Below, piece by piece: positions 62,540-64,000 of a stretch of 64,000 nt of DNA. The DNA lies in contig NZ_JAHKQA010000047.1 in assembly GCF_018860705.1 (NCBI RefSeq), positions 186,001 to 250,000 of the forward strand, read 5' to 3'. Made by a program: the position numbers and the translations under genes. The first letter of the stretch is position 1. Every line of letters begins with the position of its first letter. The stretch comes from Citreicella sp. C3M06. Lineage in GTDB: Bacteria; Pseudomonadota; Alphaproteobacteria; Rhodobacterales; Rhodobacteraceae. A model generated the notes under the pieces. It ran no database searches and was not told the origin of the DNA. It saw nothing but the letters and a program-made list of their open reading frames with translations.

Positions 62540-64000
62540 GCCCGCATGCCTTTCAGCCGCGCGTATAGCTCGTGATAGCGCGCATAGCCCGCATCATAGA
62601 CCGCGCGGTTTTCAGCCCGTGGCTGGATCAGCTCGGCGTTGGACACAAAGGCGGAAATCCCGTGCCAATCGGCCAGATCGCAGCCCACCGCAGCGGTCCA
62701 CGCCGCGCCAAGGCACGACCCCGGATGGCTGCCGAGCCGCTGCACCGGCGCGCCGATGATATCGGCGACGATCTGCATCCAGACCCCACTGGCCGCGCCG
62801 CCATCCGACACCAGAAAGCGTTGCGGCTCGTGCCCCATGTCGCGCAGCACATCGACGTGATGGCGCAGCGCATAGCCATAGCTTTCCAGCACCGCCCGCC
62901 ACAGATGGCCCAAGCTATGCGACAGGGTCAGGCCTTCGATCACGCCGCGCGCCGCAGGATCGTGGATCGGAGTCTTTTCGCCCAGAAAAAACGGCAGCAC
63001 GCTCAGATCGTCGGCCCCCGCAGCCACCGCATCAGCAAGGCGGTCCAGCCCTGCATGGGGGGACCCGCCGAAATCGCGCCCCTCGCAAAAGGTGCGCACA
63101 AACCAGTTCAGCACCGACCCGCCGGTCGACATGCAGCCGTTGGGCATGAACAGCCCCGGAATAAGATGGTAATCCAGATACAGCCGCGCATCGGGAACCG
63201 GCTGATCGGTCGCGGTCATCACATCGACCGCCCCGCCGAATTTCAGCAACACATCCCCCGCTTGCGTCACCCCGGCCCCCAGCGCCGAGGCGATCATGTC
63301 TGCCGCGCCCCCCGTCACCGGGGTTCCGACGGCAAGCCCGGTGGCGGCGGCGGCGGCGGCGCTTACATGGCCCTGCACCGCAGTGCTTTCGATCCGGGGC
63401 GGCAGCGCCTCCCACGGCACGCCGGTCATCTCGGCCAGTTCAGGCGACAGGGCTGCGGTGGCGATTTCGGTCACGCCCGCCTCCAGCGCCCAGTTCTGTT
63501 CCACGGTTTTCACCTCGGTCAGGCGCCAGTTGATGTAATCGTAGGATCCAAACACCGTGGCGATGCGCGCGTGGATGTCAGGTTCGTGCCGGGCCAGCCA
63601 GCGCAGCTTGGCCCCGACAAGCTGCTGGTTCACACCATTGCCAGCGCGGGCGAGAAACGCGTCCTCGTCGATCTCATTGCGCAGCTCGGTGACCTCGGCG
63701 CCGCAGCGCCCGTCGCTTTGCTGGATCGACGGGCGCAATACGGCGCCGTCCTCATCCAGTAGCACCACGGCGGGCAGCATCCCCGAAGTGCCGATGGCGG
63801 CGATCTCACCGGCCTCGCGCCCGGTTTCGGCCAGCAGCTCCGGCACGATCTCGCAGACGTTGCGCCACCAGTCGGCGGGGTCTTCTTCGGCCCAGCCCGG
63901 GTGGGGCGAGCGCAAGGTCACCGGGCGCGAAGCCACCGCAAGGATGCGGTCGGGCAATTCCAGCAGCAGGCCGATGGTCGAGGTGGTGCCAATATCAAGG
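62536..64000 (-). CDS. FGGY-family carbohydrate kinase, 5' end cut by the window
   Basis: 488 residues visible; the N-terminus reads LDIGTTSTIGLLLELPDR at the window edge, so the start lies just outside. Two-domain FGGY kinase: IGTSGMLPAVVLLDEDGAVL and YDYINWRL in domain 1, and GGAADMIASALGAG, KFGGAVDV, GGSVLNWFVRTFCEG, SHSLGHLWRAVLESYGYALRHHVD and VSDGGAASGVWMQIVADIIGAPV in domain 2. Xylulokinase- or gluconokinase-type; the sugar is not clear. Transcribed into the HAD gene with a 4-bp overlap. Confidence 0.9.
   Translation of the reverse strand, partial: LDIGTTSTIGLLLELPDRILAVASRPVTLRSPHPGWAEEDPADWWRNVCEIVPELLAETGREAGEIAAIGTSGMLPAVVLLDEDGAVLRPSIQQSDGRCGAEVTELRNEIDEDAFLARAGNGVNQQLVGAKLRWLARHEPDIHARIATVFGSYDYINWRLTEVKTVEQNWALEAGVTEIATAALSPELAEMTGVPWEALPPRIESTAVQGHVSAAAAAATGLAVGTPVTGGAADMIASALGAGVTQAGDVLLKFGGAVDVMTATDQPVPDARLYLDYHLIPGLFMPNGCMSTGGSVLNWFVRTFCEGRDFGGSPHAGLDRLADAVAAGADDLSVLPFFLGEKTPIHDPAARGVIEGLTLSHSLGHLWRAVLESYGYALRHHVDVLRDMGHEPQRFLVSDGGAASGVWMQIVADIIGAPVQRLGSHPGSCLGAAWTAAVGCDLADWHGISAFVSNAELIQPRAENRAVYDAGYARYHELYARLKGMRA

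Noticed and set aside
1-64000. RNA genes, CRISPR arrays, prophage or intact insertion sequences
   Set aside because: No tRNA or rRNA signatures, no regularly spaced repeats, no integrase or complete transposase were seen on either strand.

Overview
The window is about 64 kb of very GC-rich DNA (estimated by eye at around two thirds G+C) from an alphaproteobacterium, most likely a member of the Rhodobacterales. The gene content supports this: a homodimeric pyruvate dehydrogenase with a lipoyl-E3, a Ugp importer behind a Pho-box-like element, a Cys-type periplasmic formate dehydrogenase with DUF3305/DUF3306 partners, and AtzE/G/H-type amidohydrolases. Two copies of an intergenic element that I recall from Rhodobacteraceae genomes also fit (13681-13735 and 24711-24760). 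I saw no rRNA, tRNA, CRISPR array, intact insertion sequence or phage. Both window edges cut genes: a KDPGal aldolase on the left and an FGGY sugar kinase on the right.

Left third (1-21.6 kb): end of a KDPGal aldolase; an SLC13/RCK permease; an SbmA/BacA-like transporter; a glutamine-synthetase-like ligase and an iron alcohol dehydrogenase with a divergent XRE-cupin regulator; a four-gene GtrABC-like glycosylation operon with a methyltransferase; a ParDE toxin-antitoxin pair; an MFS exporter; and a decayed locus holding pieces of an IclR regulator and a P450-reductase fusion. It ends with a pyruvate dehydrogenase operon (aceE, E2, lipoyl-E3) and a divergent Lrp/AsnC regulator.

Uronate and phosphate-ester region (21.8-32.3 kb): a FadR-type GntR regulator, kdgF, D-galactarolactone isomerase, kduD and kduI form a pectin/uronate catabolic group. 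A shared near-palindrome (TTGTATGACAA type) lies before gntR, kdgF and kduI. Divergent from kduI is ugpBAEC, preceded by three 7-bp Pho-box-like repeats and followed by a translationally coupled endonuclease/exonuclease/phosphatase-family hydrolase.

Formate dehydrogenase region (32.3-45.5 kb): two divergent operons. The leftward one carries DUF3305, DUF3306, a TorD chaperone, a tiny Tat protein, catalytic fdhA (Cys form), the Fe-S subunit, cytochrome b, an untracked 41-residue membrane peptide and an NtrC-like response regulator lacking the sigma54 GAFTGA loop. The rightward one carries a multi-cluster ferredoxin-like protein, an Mrp/ApbC Fe-S carrier, a lipoate/biotin-ligase-like protein and a small conserved protein.

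Right third (45.8-64 kb): a TetR/cupin/oxidoreductase group, then a long tightly overlapping operon (49.0-61.9 kb). It encodes a Dpp-type ABC importer, two tandem biuret-hydrolase homologues, an amidase, AtzG-, AtzE- and AtzH/HpxZ-like proteins, a GntR regulator, and an allophanate hydrolase split into two genes in reverse domain order. I interpret it as uptake and stepwise deamination of a biuret- or ureide-like nitrogen source ending at allophanate. A HAD phosphatase and a truncated FGGY kinase close the window.
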